In this document: positions 1 to 7,592 of the stretch, piece after piece
Layout: every line of letters begins with the position of its first letter
How positions within the stretch are numbered: the first letter of the stretch is position 1
Assembly (NCBI GenBank): GCA_003140315.1
Contig: PLJS01000159.1
Coordinates: 1-48,164, forward strand
From: Hyphomicrobiales bacterium
Lineage (GTDB): Bacteria > Pseudomonadota > Alphaproteobacteria > Rhizobiales > Xanthobacteraceae
Length of the DNA stretch: 48,164 nucleotides
Reading direction: 5' to 3'
Program-made: the position numbers and the translations under genes
Notes under the pieces: model-generated
The model's database searches: none
Seen by the model: the letters and a program-made list of their open reading frames with translations, nothing else
Told to the model about the DNA's origin: nothing

Positions 1-111
1 GTGCCGCCGCGGTCGATCCAGAAGTCCCAGGTGCCGCTCATTGCCGCTCGCTCTCTCAATTCGATGAAAAGTCCGATAGGATGCGCGCCACAAAGTCAAT
101 CCGAGGTGACG

Positions 112-924
112 ATGCGCGCCGGCAATCTCGCGCTGTCGAACACGATGCCGCTCGACACGGGACTTGACGTCCGGCTTGCCTGCCGCACGGGCGCGCTCGA
201 CGGCGTGACCGCCGGACTGGCGCCTGGATACGTGCAGGGCAATCTCGCGATCCTGCCGCGCGACTGGGCGGACGAATTCTTGCGCTTCTGCCAGGCGAAT
301 CCGAAGCCGTGTCCCGTGCTCGGCGTCTCGGATGCCGGCGATCCGGCGATCCCCGCGCTCGGCGCCGACCTCGATATCCGCACGGATCTTCCGCGCTATC
401 GCGTCTGGCGCGACGGCGTGCTCGTCGACGAGCCGCGCGATATCGGCGCGCTGTGGCGCGACGACCTCGTGAGCTTCGTGCTCGGCTGCTCGTTTTCGTT
501 CGAGGAGGCTTTACTGCAAGCCGACGTGCCGCTGCGCCATCACGCGCTTGGCTGTAACGTCGCGATGTATCGCACCAGCATTCAAACGCAGCGCGCCGGG
601 CGCTTCCATGGGCCGCTGGTCGTCTCGATGCGGCCGATGAAGCCCGCCGATGCGATCCGCGCCGTACAGATCACCACACGGCTTCCGTCCGTACACGGCG
701 CGCCGGTGCATCTCGGCTATCCGGCGGCGATCGGCATTTCCGATCTCGCAAAGCCCGACTACGGCGACGCCGTTCCGGTCGAGGCCGGCGAACTGCCGGT
801 GTTCTGGGCCTGCGGGGTGACGCCGCAGGCCGCGATCGCCGCCGCGCGCCCGCCTTTCGCGATCACGCATGCGCCCGGGTCGATGCTCGCGACCGATCTC
901 AAGAACGCGCAGTTGGCGGTGTAA
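112..924 (+). CDS. DUF1445 / YcsI-family putative hydro-lyase (D-glutamate cyclase-like)
   Basis: About 270 residues, the usual size for the DUF1445 (UPF0317) family. The family signature is visible near the N-terminus as [17 protein letters not shown], followed by [17 protein letters not shown]. The conserved core [17 protein letters not shown] and a C-terminal [11 protein letters not shown] segment are also present. The family is annotated as putative hydro-lyase, and a mammalian relative acts as D-glutamate cyclase; the substrate here is not known. The frame is open from base 1, but I chose ATG 112 because GAGGTG lies about 4 bases upstream and family members do not carry the extra low-quality N-terminus. 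ATG 145 is an alternative. It converges on the small minus-strand gene that ends at 946. Confidence 0.85.
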   Translation: MRAGNLALSNTMPLDTGLDVRLACRTGALDGVTAGLAPGYVQGNLAILPRDWADEFLRFCQANPKPCPVLGVSDAGDPAIPALGADLDIRTDLPRYRVWRDGVLVDEPRDIGALWRDDLVSFVLGCSFSFEEALLQADVPLRHHALGCNVAMYRTSIQTQRAGRFHGPLVVSMRPMKPADAIRAVQITTRLPSVHGAPVHLGYPAAIGISDLAKPDYGDAVPVEAGELPVFWACGVTPQAAIAAARPPFAITHAPGSMLATDLKNAQLAV

Positions 925-945
925 GACGGCGCGGTGGCGGACGGG

Positions 946-1323
946 TCAGTTGCTGACTTTTGTGATCATCACCTTGGCGCTCCAACCGTCCCAGAACACC
1001 CGATAGTCGAGCGTGCCCTTCTCGTTGGGAATTTCGTAAGCCGTCTGGCAGGTCTTTTCCGACCTGTCGGCGGTGACGGTTTGCGCGTCGGTGAGGGTCG
1101 GCTCGGGCAGATTCTTGTCCTTGAAGATCGACTGCACGGTCTCGAGCGCGCGCGTCGACTCACAGGACGGCAGGGTGAAGACGCCGACCAGTTTGGTGCC
1201 GCCGATCAGCAGAGCGACAAAGCCGATGGCGACGCTCGCCCACCGGCTAAGACGCTGATTCCAGGTCGATTTGGCGCTGGCGTCTGTTTGTGGCGCGGCC
1301 GCAGGCGCTGCGGGGTCGGTCAT
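946..1323 (-). CDS. Small single-pass membrane protein, unknown function
   Basis: A 125-residue protein that I do not recognise. The first 28 residues are Ala/Pro/Thr-rich and polar. One hydrophobic segment (about residues 29-49, WASVAIGFVALLIGGTKLVG) looks like a membrane anchor. A soluble domain of about 75 residues follows, with two Cys (CES and TCQ) that could form a disulfide if it faces the periplasm. The tail LDYRVFWDGWSAKVMITKV is strand-like. It is transcribed divergently from the frameshifted outer-membrane gene at 1599. The start ATG at 1323 has only a weak upstream AGAG. Codon use resembles its neighbours, so it is probably real. Confidence 0.7.
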   Translation of the reverse strand: MTDPAAPAAAPQTDASAKSTWNQRLSRWASVAIGFVALLIGGTKLVGVFTLPSCESTRALETVQSIFKDKNLPEPTLTDAQTVTADRSEKTCQTAYEIPNEKGTLDYRVFWDGWSAKVMITKVSN

Positions 1324-1598
1324 GGCTCAATCTCTGGCTGGATGGCGCTGAACGGGGCGTCCCGGCGGGACCTCGGCTCTAGACTAAAAGAGACGAATAG
1401 CTCGCTACCAGCAAAAAAGCGGGCCTGGCAACCGGCGGCGGCCTCCGGAAAAGGCCCGTTTGCACTGATCGGGGAGTCTTCCGCTTTGCTTACCGCCCAC
1501 GGGTTGTCAGGCTCCGTTGCGGAAGTATCACAGGAAACCGCTGCACAAAGGAGAGCGTGCCTTGGGTGGGATGAGCGCTCTCGAAGGAGGCTCGTATC
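1324..1598. other. Divergent intergenic region with a long GC hairpin
   Basis: This region separates the small membrane protein (minus) from the Omp25-like gene (plus), so it should hold promoters for both. A stem with arms GCGGGCCT and AGGCCCG occurs at about 1417-1460 with an A-run on its left flank, so it could act as a terminator for transcripts running leftward. I cannot place convincing -35/-10 pairs. Confidence 0.35.
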
Positions 1599-2434
1599 GT
1601 GAAAACTCTTCTGGCAAGCGCGGCGCTTATGGCGATTGCTGCCGGTGCGGCGAACGCGGCGGATATTCCGGCGCCTGTGTACAAGGCACCGGTGGCCGTC
1701 GTGGTTGTCGATCCCTGGACCGGTTTCTATGCGGGCGTGAACATCGGATATAGCTGGGGCCGCTGGAGCGCCAGCAGCAGCCAGCGGATCTTCAATTTCG
1801 AATCGTTCACCGAGAGCCCGAAAGTCGACGGCATCCTCGGCGGCATCCAGGCCGGCTATAATGGCGCGTAAGCCAGCAGTGGCTCCTCGGCATCGAGATC
1901 GATGCCCAGCTCACGGGCGAAAAGCGGACGCTCAACTGGGGTGACCCGGAGCTGCCGCCGAACAACCAGGTAGCCCAGGATTTCGTCCCGCGGCCGGGCG
2001 GGCCTGCGACGCTCTCCAGCACGTGGGAGTTTCCCTGGTTCGCCACGTTCCGCGGCCGCGTCGGCTATCTGGCGTCGCCGAACTGGCTGCTCTACGTGAC
2101 CGGCGGCCTTGCGATCGGAGAGTCGAAATACAGCTTCACCTTCTCGCAGCCCGGCGCGGTGCTGAATGCTTTCGGGTCGACCGCGACCAACTACGCACTC
2201 TCGTCCCAGAAGACGACCGTCGGATTTGCGCTCGGTGCCGGCACCGAGTACCGGATCGACCGCAACTGGTCGATGAAGTTCGAATATCTCTATGTCGACC
2301 TCGGCACCGTCACGATCAACACGGTCGACATCGACGGCGTGCCGTTCCGCGTCGACTATCATGTGCGCGATCACATCGCCCGAATCGGGCTGAACTATCG
2401 CTTCGACAGCGGTCCGATCGTCGCGCGCTACTGA
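1599..2434 (+). pseudogene. Omp25-like outer-membrane beta-barrel gene broken by a single-base frameshift
   Basis: GTG 1599 has a perfect AAGGAGG at 1584-1590. Residues 1-20 are a signal peptide ending AANA, then DPWTGFYAGVNIGYSWG, a typical first strand of the Omp25/porin-like barrel family. The reading frame stops at 1869-1871 after GIQAGYNGA. The next frame is open straight through from 1862 and reads WRVSQQWLLGIEIDAQLTGE. It continues to a C-terminal strand ending PIVARY at 2434. One extra T at about 1862 (AAT-TGG instead of AATGG) would restore one 278-residue barrel. No other damage is visible, so this is either a recent mutation, a phase-variable site or a sequencing error. It would sit in the outer membrane if restored. 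Confidence 0.85.
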
Positions 2435-2461
2435 GCCGCGCGCGTCCGATCTAGAAATGGT

Positions 2462-2501
2462 GAGGCGCCCGAGAGGTTTCCCTCGGGCGCCTCTCATTTT
2501 T
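2462..2501 (+). terminator. Rho-independent terminator of the Omp25-like gene
   Basis: A 12-bp GC-rich stem (GAGGCGCCCGAG with CTCGGGCGCCTC, loop AGGTTTCC) is followed on the plus strand by ATTTTT. It begins 27 bases after the Omp25-like stop codon and ends at the 3' end of rnpB, which faces it from the other strand. Confidence 0.85.
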
Positions 2502-2938
<437 letters not shown>

Positions 2939-2943
2939 ACTTG

Positions 2944-2972
2944 CAGCTAGGCGCTTTACCGCATCAAATCAA
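2944..2972 (-). promoter_or_regulatory. Candidate rnpB promoter
   Basis: On the minus strand TTGATT (2967-2972) and TAGCTG (2944-2949) are 17 bp apart, placing a start at about 2937, where helix P1 of rnpB begins. The -35 hexamer overlaps the stop codon of the upstream amidase gene. The -10 match is weak. Confidence 0.5.
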
Positions 2973-3751
2973 GCAATTGCGGACGATGCTGTTAACAAAC
3001 GGCGCAATGTCTCGATCGTCGACCGGTCCGCAATGCCGTCGACGCGCGCGGGGCGGAAATGGCGTTGGAACGCGGCGACAATGTCCCACGTCAACGCGTC
3101 GTAGATTCGAGTTATCTCGGCGCCGTAGCCGTAGCGCGCGAACATCATCTGCAACTGCTCGACCTCTTTGCCCTGATCGCCCGGTGCGAGCGCCGGCCCG
3201 TCGCTGATCGGCACCGGCTCGATCCACAATCCGACGCCCGCATCGGCGAAACGCTTCCAGGGAAATTTCTCGCCCGGGTCCTGCTTGCGCCGCGGCGCGA
3301 TGTCGGAATGCGCGACCACTCGGTCGGCGCGGATCAACTGGTGGCGCTTGATGATGTCCTGGCAGAGCGTAATCGTCGCCGCGATCCCGGCTTCGGCAAA
3401 ATCCGGATAGCCGTTCGCGTGGCCCGGATTGACGATCTCGATGCCGAGCGAATGCGAGTTGACGTTGCGCTCGCCGGCCCAGGACGAGACGCCCGCGTGC
3501 CAGGCGCGCTGGCTTTCCGGCACGAGCTGGTCGATGCGGCCGTCCTCGTAGACGAGGTAGTGCGACGAGACTTCCGCCGCCGGATCGCACATGCGCTCCA
3601 GCGCTGCGTCTCCGGTCTTCATGCCGGTGTAATGCAGCACCAGAATGCTCGGCACATAGATGCGCACGACGTTGCGATTGGCCGACGGCACGACGCGCGT
3701 GACGGTCGGCGAATCCGCATTGAACAGCGTGACGTTTTCGCGCCTGGGCAT
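2969..3751 (-). CDS. N-acetylmuramoyl-L-alanine amidase, AmiD type, with C-terminal peptidoglycan-binding domain
   Basis: A 260-residue protein of the Amidase_2 family. These zinc enzymes cut the bond between MurNAc and L-Ala in cell-wall fragments. Zinc ligands fit H40 (in VLHYT), H148 (in AHSDIAP) and D158 (in KQDPG). The spacing and the segment HSLGIEIVNPG match AmiD. The last 60 or so residues (PGDQGKEVEQLQMMFARYGY onward) look like a PG_binding_1 repeat. I chose ATG 3751, because an upstream in-frame ATG at 3811 would translate an intergenic palindrome at 3766-3815. No clear signal peptide or lipobox is visible with either start, so the protein may be cytoplasmic and act in wall recycling. 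rnpB follows directly downstream. Confidence 0.9.
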   Translation of the reverse strand: MPRRENVTLFNADSPTVTRVVPSANRNVVRIYVPSILVLHYTGMKTGDAALERMCDPAAEVSSHYLVYEDGRIDQLVPESQRAWHAGVSSWAGERNVNSHSLGIEIVNPGHANGYPDFAEAGIAATITLCQDIIKRHQLIRADRVVAHSDIAPRRKQDPGEKFPWKRFADAGVGLWIEPVPISDGPALAPGDQGKEVEQLQMMFARYGYGAEITRIYDALTWDIVAAFQRHFRPARVDGIADRSTIETLRRLLTASSAIA

Positions 3752-3765
3752 CGTACTTCTTACTT

Positions 3766-3815
3766 GCGCATGATCTTGTCCGAAAATCGGTGCCCATTTT
3801 TCGGAAATCATGCGC
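3766..3815. repeat. Intergenic palindrome, GCATGATC family
   Basis: An imperfect 50-bp inverted repeat. The arms are GCGCATGATCTTGTCCGAAAA and its partner TTTTTCGGAAATCATGCGC, around the centre TCGGTGCCCA. It exactly fills the space between the FAD oxidase stop codon and the amidase. The form resembles a REP-like element that I associate with Bradyrhizobium-type genomes. Confidence 0.7.
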
Positions 3816-5407
3816 TATGGATCGATCAGCACGCCGGGATTGAGCAGCCCCTGCGGGTCGAGCGCCTTCTTGGCGGCGCGCATCGCAGCGGCGAACAGCG
3901 GCGGGCGCTGTCTGTCATACCACGGCCGGTGGTCGCGCCCGACCGCATGGTGATGCGTGACCGTGCCGCCATTCCGGATGACGGCGTCGAGCGCCGCGCC
4001 CTTGATGATCCGCCACTGTGCGCCGAGCTTGCCTGGCTCGCCCTGCGCATGGAACGTGAAATAGGGCGCCGGGCCGTCGGGATAGACGTGGGTGAAGCGG
4101 CAGGTGACCTGGCCTTTGCGGCCGGTCGCCTCAACGATCGCGTTCTCGGTCGCGCTCTTGATGGCGTCGTGGAATTGCTCGAAGCGATCCCAGGTGATCG
4201 AGGTCTCGAACGTATCGTTGACCACGCCGCGCAAAATCAGCCGCTCCATCGCATAGGGCATGCGGATGAAGGCATTGCGCCACACGCCGGCCGCGCCTTC
4301 GCGATGCGCCTCCGCGCCCGACGCCTCCGGCGTGCCGCCGTGATCGGCGCAGCATTCGCGCGCACGCTTCATCCAGGGCTCGACGTCGTGATCGGCCGAC
4401 TCGAAGGCCAGCACCATGATGGCGACCGAGCCGTCGGCGGCGCCGGTGTTGTAGGCCTCGGTCGGGTCGAGGATGCGGCAGTTCGATGGATAGAGCCCGG
4501 TCTGCGAGATCGCCCGCGCTGCGCACGCGGCGGCGAAGAAGTCCTTGAATCGCACCGCACCGCCGGCGCGAAAGGTCGGGCGGTCCTGCAACCGCATCCA
4601 GGCCTGCGTGATGACGCCCAAAATGCCTTCCGAGCCGATCATCATGCGGTCGGGGCTCGGGCCGGCGCCGGAGCCTGGCAACCGGCGGCTTTCGATGACG
4701 CCTTTCGGCGTCACGGTGCGCAGCGATTCGACGAGATCGTCGATGTGGGTATAGAGCGTCGCGAAGTGGCCGCCGCCACGCGTCGCGATCCAGCCGCCGA
4801 GCGTCGAATATTCGAAGCTCTGCGGAAAATGGCGCAGCGTCAGCCCGTGCGGGCGCAGCTGCGCCTCCAGCGCCGGGCCGTAGGTGCCGCCTTCGATCAA
4901 GGCGGCGCGCGACGTCTTGTCGACTTCCAGGACCTTGCCCATCTCGCGCAAGTCGAGCGTGACCGCGCCCTTATGGCCATTGCGTAGCGGCTCGACCCCG
5001 CCGCATACGCTCGACCCGCCGCCGAACGGCGTCACGGTTGCGTCGGCGCCGCCGGCCCAGTCGAGCACGGCCGCGACCTCGGCCTCGTTGCGTGGATAGG
5101 CGACGACGTCGGGTGCGTTGCCGTAATCGCGCACGAGACCGCGCGCCATTTCGGGGTAGGATTTGCCGTAGGTGTGCGCCGCGCGGTCGTAGTGGTCGCA
5201 GGTCGCAAACGGCAGCGAGGCCGGTGCCTTCACGCGGGGCTCGTGAAGCTTGATCTCGTCAAGCGCCGGCGCACTCGCGCTTTCCTTCAGCTTCGTGGCG
5301 AAGCGCGCCTCGGCGCGCGCCAGCACGAACGCTTCCTCTTCCGCCGTGAGGCCTTCGCCCTCGCGTCCCCAGCCGAAATGTTTGAGGCGTGCCGTACTGG
5401 CGGACAT
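3815..5407 (-). CDS. FAD-linked oxidase, alkyldihydroxyacetonephosphate synthase-like (VAO fold)
   Basis: 530 residues with the layout of the vanillyl-alcohol-oxidase fold. An FAD-binding PCMH domain spans about residues 85-270. It shows VTPFGGGSSVCGGVEPL, the phosphate-binding loop, and SFEYSTLGGWIATRGGGHF. A C-terminal cap carries HHH at 485-487 followed by AVGRDH. In alkylglycerone-phosphate synthase an equivalent HHH stretch is essential for ether-lipid synthesis, but bacterial relatives have varied substrates, so ether-lipid synthesis is only a guess. ATG 5407 is preceded by GGGAGAA at a good distance; an in-frame codon at 5425 is less likely. No signal peptide is seen. It is divergent from the alpha/beta hydrolase gene at 5479. 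Confidence 0.85.
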   Translation of the reverse strand: MSASTARLKHFGWGREGEGLTAEEEAFVLARAEARFATKLKESASAPALDEIKLHEPRVKAPASLPFATCDHYDRAAHTYGKSYPEMARGLVRDYGNAPDVVAYPRNEAEVAAVLDWAGGADATVTPFGGGSSVCGGVEPLRNGHKGAVTLDLREMGKVLEVDKTSRAALIEGGTYGPALEAQLRPHGLTLRHFPQSFEYSTLGGWIATRGGGHFATLYTHIDDLVESLRTVTPKGVIESRRLPGSGAGPSPDRMMIGSEGILGVITQAWMRLQDRPTFRAGGAVRFKDFFAAACAARAISQTGLYPSNCRILDPTEAYNTGAADGSVAIMVLAFESADHDVEPWMKRARECCADHGGTPEASGAEAHREGAAGVWRNAFIRMPYAMERLILRGVVNDTFETSITWDRFEQFHDAIKSATENAIVEATGRKGQVTCRFTHVYPDGPAPYFTFHAQGEPGKLGAQWRIIKGAALDAVIRNGGTVTHHHAVGRDHRPWYDRQRPPLFAAAMRAAKKALDPQGLLNPGVLIDP

Positions 5408-5478
5408 TGGTGGTTCTCCCGGCATGTTGCGGACGGGACAATAGGTCGGTAGAGCCGCTTCGTCACGCCGGAGACATC

Positions 5479-6378
5479 ATGGCCGCGATCAAACACGTCC
5501 GCACGTCCGTACTCGACGTCGCCTATGAGGAGAGCGGGCCGGCAGATCGTGTCCCGGTCGTTCTGCTGCACGGCTTTCCCTACGCGCCGCGCGCCTTCGA
5601 CGAGATGGTGCCGTTGCTTGCGGCCAAGGGTTGCCGTGTGCTCGTGCCGTATCTGCGCGGCTATGGGCCGACGCGATTTCTTCTCCCCGACACGATGCGC
5701 TCGGGCGAACAGGCAGCCCTCGGCAATGACCTGAAGGAGATGATGGACGCGCTCGGGATCAAAAGCGCGCTGCTCTGTGGCTACGACTGGGGCGGCCGTG
5801 CGGCCTGCGTGGTGGCGGCGCTCTGGCCGGAGCGCGTTTCCGGGCTCGTCACCTGCGGCGGTTACAACATGCACGACGTCGCGGGCGCGGCCAAACCGGC
5901 GGACGCCCAACAGGAGCATCGCTACTGGTATCAGTACTATTTCAACACCGAGCGCGGCCGCGCCGGGTTGATCGAGAACCGGCGCGGCATTGCGAAGCTC
6001 CTCTGGACGCTATGGTCGCCGCGTTGGAATTTCGACGACGCGACATTCGAGGCGAGCGCGGCTTCGTTCGACAATCCCGATTTCGTCGAGGTCGCGATCC
6101 ACTCCTATCGCGTCCGCTACGGCTACGTTCCGGGCGATCCGGCACTCGCGGGAATCGAGACGCGCCTTGCCGCGAAACCGCCGATCACCGTGCCGGCGAT
6201 CACGCTGCAAGGCGAAGATGTCGGCACGACACCGCCCGAGGCGTCGGTGGCGCATGCGCGCTTCTTCACCGGCCCGTATGAGCGGCGCACGATCCCGAGG
6301 GTCGGGCATAACATCCCGCAGGAAGCCCCGCGCGAGACGGCGGACGCCGTGCTCGCTCTCGTGAGCAAGATCCGATGA
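5479..6378 (+). CDS. Alpha/beta hydrolase, epoxide hydrolase / dehalogenase-like
   Basis: 299 residues. HGFPYAPRAFD (from H31) is the oxyanion-hole loop. The nucleophile elbow reads CGYDWGGRAA, with Asp (D103) where esterases carry Ser, as in epoxide hydrolases and haloalkane or haloacetate dehalogenases. The catalytic His fits H277 in VGHNIPQEAP. The substrate cannot be told from sequence. The start was set at ATG 5479; the frame is open further upstream but would enter the promoter region shared with the FAD oxidase. It overlaps the next gene by four bases (ATGA at 6375), so the two are probably translated together and may act in one degradative pathway. Confidence 0.88.
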   Translation: MAAIKHVRTSVLDVAYEESGPADRVPVVLLHGFPYAPRAFDEMVPLLAAKGCRVLVPYLRGYGPTRFLLPDTMRSGEQAALGNDLKEMMDALGIKSALLCGYDWGGRAACVVAALWPERVSGLVTCGGYNMHDVAGAAKPADAQQEHRYWYQYYFNTERGRAGLIENRRGIAKLLWTLWSPRWNFDDATFEASAASFDNPDFVEVAIHSYRVRYGYVPGDPALAGIETRLAAKPPITVPAITLQGEDVGTTPPEASVAHARFFTGPYERRTIPRVGHNIPQEAPRETADAVLALVSKIR

Positions 6379-7265
6379 CCGAACCGATCGTCGACGCGCA
6401 TCACCACATCTGGCGCCGCGCGGACCAGCCCTGGCTCTCAGGCCCAACGGTGCCGCGCATCTTCGGCGCTTACGATGCGATCAAGCGCGACTATCCGGTC
6501 GAGGAGTTTCTCACCGATCTCGCCGGCACCGGCGTCGTGAAGTCGGTCTACGTGCAGACCAATTGGGCGGCGGCGCGCGCCGTCGAGGAGGTCGAATGGG
6601 TGCAGTCTGAGGCGGACCGTGCCGGATGGCCGCATGCGATCGTGTCGTTTGTCGATTTCCAGAGCGAGGACGCACCGCGCGTGATGGCCGCCCAGGCGAA
6701 ATTCCCGCTGATGCGCGGCGTGCGCCAGCAATTGCACTGGCACGAGAATCCACAGTACCGCTTCGCGCCGGCGCCCGACCAGATGAACACGGCGGCGTTC
6801 CGGAAAAATCTCGCTCGGCTTGCCGACCGCGGCTGGCTGTTCGAGCTTCAGGTGTTTGCCGCGCAGATGGCCGACGGTGCCGCGCTCGCCAAGGCGTTTC
6901 CCGATACGACATTCATGCTGGAGCACGCCGGCATGCCGGAGGATCGCTCAACCGCGGGCCATGCGGCGTGGCGCGAGGGCATGCGGCGGCTCGCGGACCA
7001 GCCGAACACGCGTACGAAGTTCTCCGGGCTCGGCACTTTCATCCGGCGCAATGATCCGGCGCACATCGCCGAGATCGCGGCGCAGACGCTGGAGCTTTTC
7101 GGTGCGCGGCGCTGCCTCTGGGGCTCGAACTTCCCGATCGAGAAGATTTGGACCGATTACGGGCGAATCGTCGCGACGATCCGGGCGGCGCTCGCTCACC
7201 TGCCGGAGGCGGATCGCCGGGCCGTGCTGCATGACAATGCCAGCCGACTTTATCGGCTCGGTTGA
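6375..7265 (+). CDS. TIM-barrel amidohydrolase (Amidohydro_2 family)
   Basis: 296 residues. It begins MTEPIVDAHHHIW, whose H9-x-H11 is the metal-binding motif of amidohydrolase family 2 (PF04909). The later conserved segments FMLEHAGMP, KFSGLGTF and LWGSNFPIEK, with NASRLYRLG at the end, match the family. Members include lactone hydrolases such as L-fuconolactonase and 2-pyrone-4,6-dicarboxylate lactonase, and decarboxylases. The closest description from the visible motifs is a lactonase-like hydrolase, unassigned. It overlaps the alpha/beta hydrolase by ATGA, which implies co-translation. No signal peptide is seen. Confidence 0.88.
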   Translation: MTEPIVDAHHHIWRRADQPWLSGPTVPRIFGAYDAIKRDYPVEEFLTDLAGTGVVKSVYVQTNWAAARAVEEVEWVQSEADRAGWPHAIVSFVDFQSEDAPRVMAAQAKFPLMRGVRQQLHWHENPQYRFAPAPDQMNTAAFRKNLARLADRGWLFELQVFAAQMADGAALAKAFPDTTFMLEHAGMPEDRSTAGHAAWREGMRRLADQPNTRTKFSGLGTFIRRNDPAHIAEIAAQTLELFGARRCLWGSNFPIEKIWTDYGRIVATIRAALAHLPEADRRAVLHDNASRLYRLG

Positions 7266-7304
7266 GCGCAAAAGCGGAAAATTGCGGCTGTTGCCGGACT
7301 GCAC

Positions 7305-7333
7305 TTCACAAATCGGCGCGCATCTCCTAGATT
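7305..7333 (+). promoter_or_regulatory. Candidate promoter of the small-ORF unit
   Basis: TTCACA (7305-7310) and TAGATT (7328-7333) are separated by exactly 17 bp. Five of six and four of six positions match the sigma-70 consensus. The predicted start at about 7340 leaves a leader of about 30 bases before the small ORF. Confidence 0.5.
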
Positions 7334-7354
7334 CGGCAGATCGTCAACCAACCG

Positions 7355-7370
7355 AAAGGAGGTGATCCAG
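7355..7370 (+). promoter_or_regulatory. Extended Shine-Dalgarno complementary to 16 bases of the 16S rRNA 3' end
   Basis: AAAGGAGGTGATCCAG is the full reverse complement of the standard bacterial 16S 3' end CTGGATCACCTCCTTT. AGGAGG (7357-7362) is seven bases from GTG 7370, ideal for initiation. The match stops there, so this is not a copy of a 16S gene. CTGGATC at 7402-7408 and CCTC at 7413-7416 could pair back with 7364-7370 and 7359-7362, hiding the site. Confidence 0.75.
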
Positions 7371-7438
7371 TGTCTCATTGTCAATCGCCGCGTGCGGCTA
7401 GCTGGATCGTCGCCTCGCCGGGAGCAACGCGCTCCTGA
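7370..7438 (+). CDS. Candidate 22-residue leader peptide / small ORF
   Basis: GTG 7370 to TGA 7436-7438 encodes a 22-residue peptide starting MSHCQSPRAASW and ending SPGATRS. I do not recognise it. Support for translation is the exceptional ribosome site at 7355-7370, a -35/-10 pair with 17-bp spacing upstream, and a GNRA-loop terminator downstream. It has no membrane segment and no run of one amino acid of the kind seen in classical attenuator peptides. It lies between an amidohydrolase ending at 7265 and a secreted amidohydrolase starting at 7593, so it could be the leader of the latter or a free-standing small mRNA. The internal 16S-like segment (7402-7416) falls within its codons, so the peptide sequence may matter less than the RNA. 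Confidence 0.5.
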   Translation: MSHCQSPRAASWIVASPGATRS

Positions 7439-7460
7439 AGGGCTTGCGAAAACAGCAATC

Positions 7461-7475
7461 AGCCACGACGTGGCT
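7461..7475 (+). other. Small hairpin between the small ORF and the terminator
   Basis: AGCCAC and GTGGCT form a 6-bp perfect stem with a GAC loop, between the small-ORF stop and the terminator stem. It could be part of an alternative fold, but no clear antiterminator pairing was found. Confidence 0.4.
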
Positions 7476-7484
7476 AGGCAATGG

Positions 7485-7517
7485 AAGGGCTGCCCGCAAG
7501 GGCGGCCCTTCTCCTTT
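7485..7517 (+). terminator. Rho-independent terminator after the small ORF
   Basis: An 11-bp stem (AAGGGCTGCCC with GGGCGGCCCTT, one G-U) closes a GCAA tetraloop and is followed by CTCCTTTT. It ends about 75 bases before the start codon of the amidohydrolase at 7593, so it either ends a small RNA of about 180 nt or attenuates that gene. Confidence 0.75.
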
Positions 7518-7592
7518 TGGGGCGGTTCCTGCCCACGGATTGTGGCGCGCGGTCGCGCGGCGCTATCGTCCGGCAAGATCGGGGAGGGCGCG

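Noticed and set aside
3059-4987. A 642-codon plus-strand frame across the amidase and FAD oxidase genes
   Set aside because: It crosses two minus-strand genes and an intergenic palindrome; the product is low complexity.
7355-7370. Remnant of a 16S rRNA gene
   Set aside because: Only 16 bases match, in the antisense sense and positioned as a ribosome site; no further rRNA sequence flanks it.
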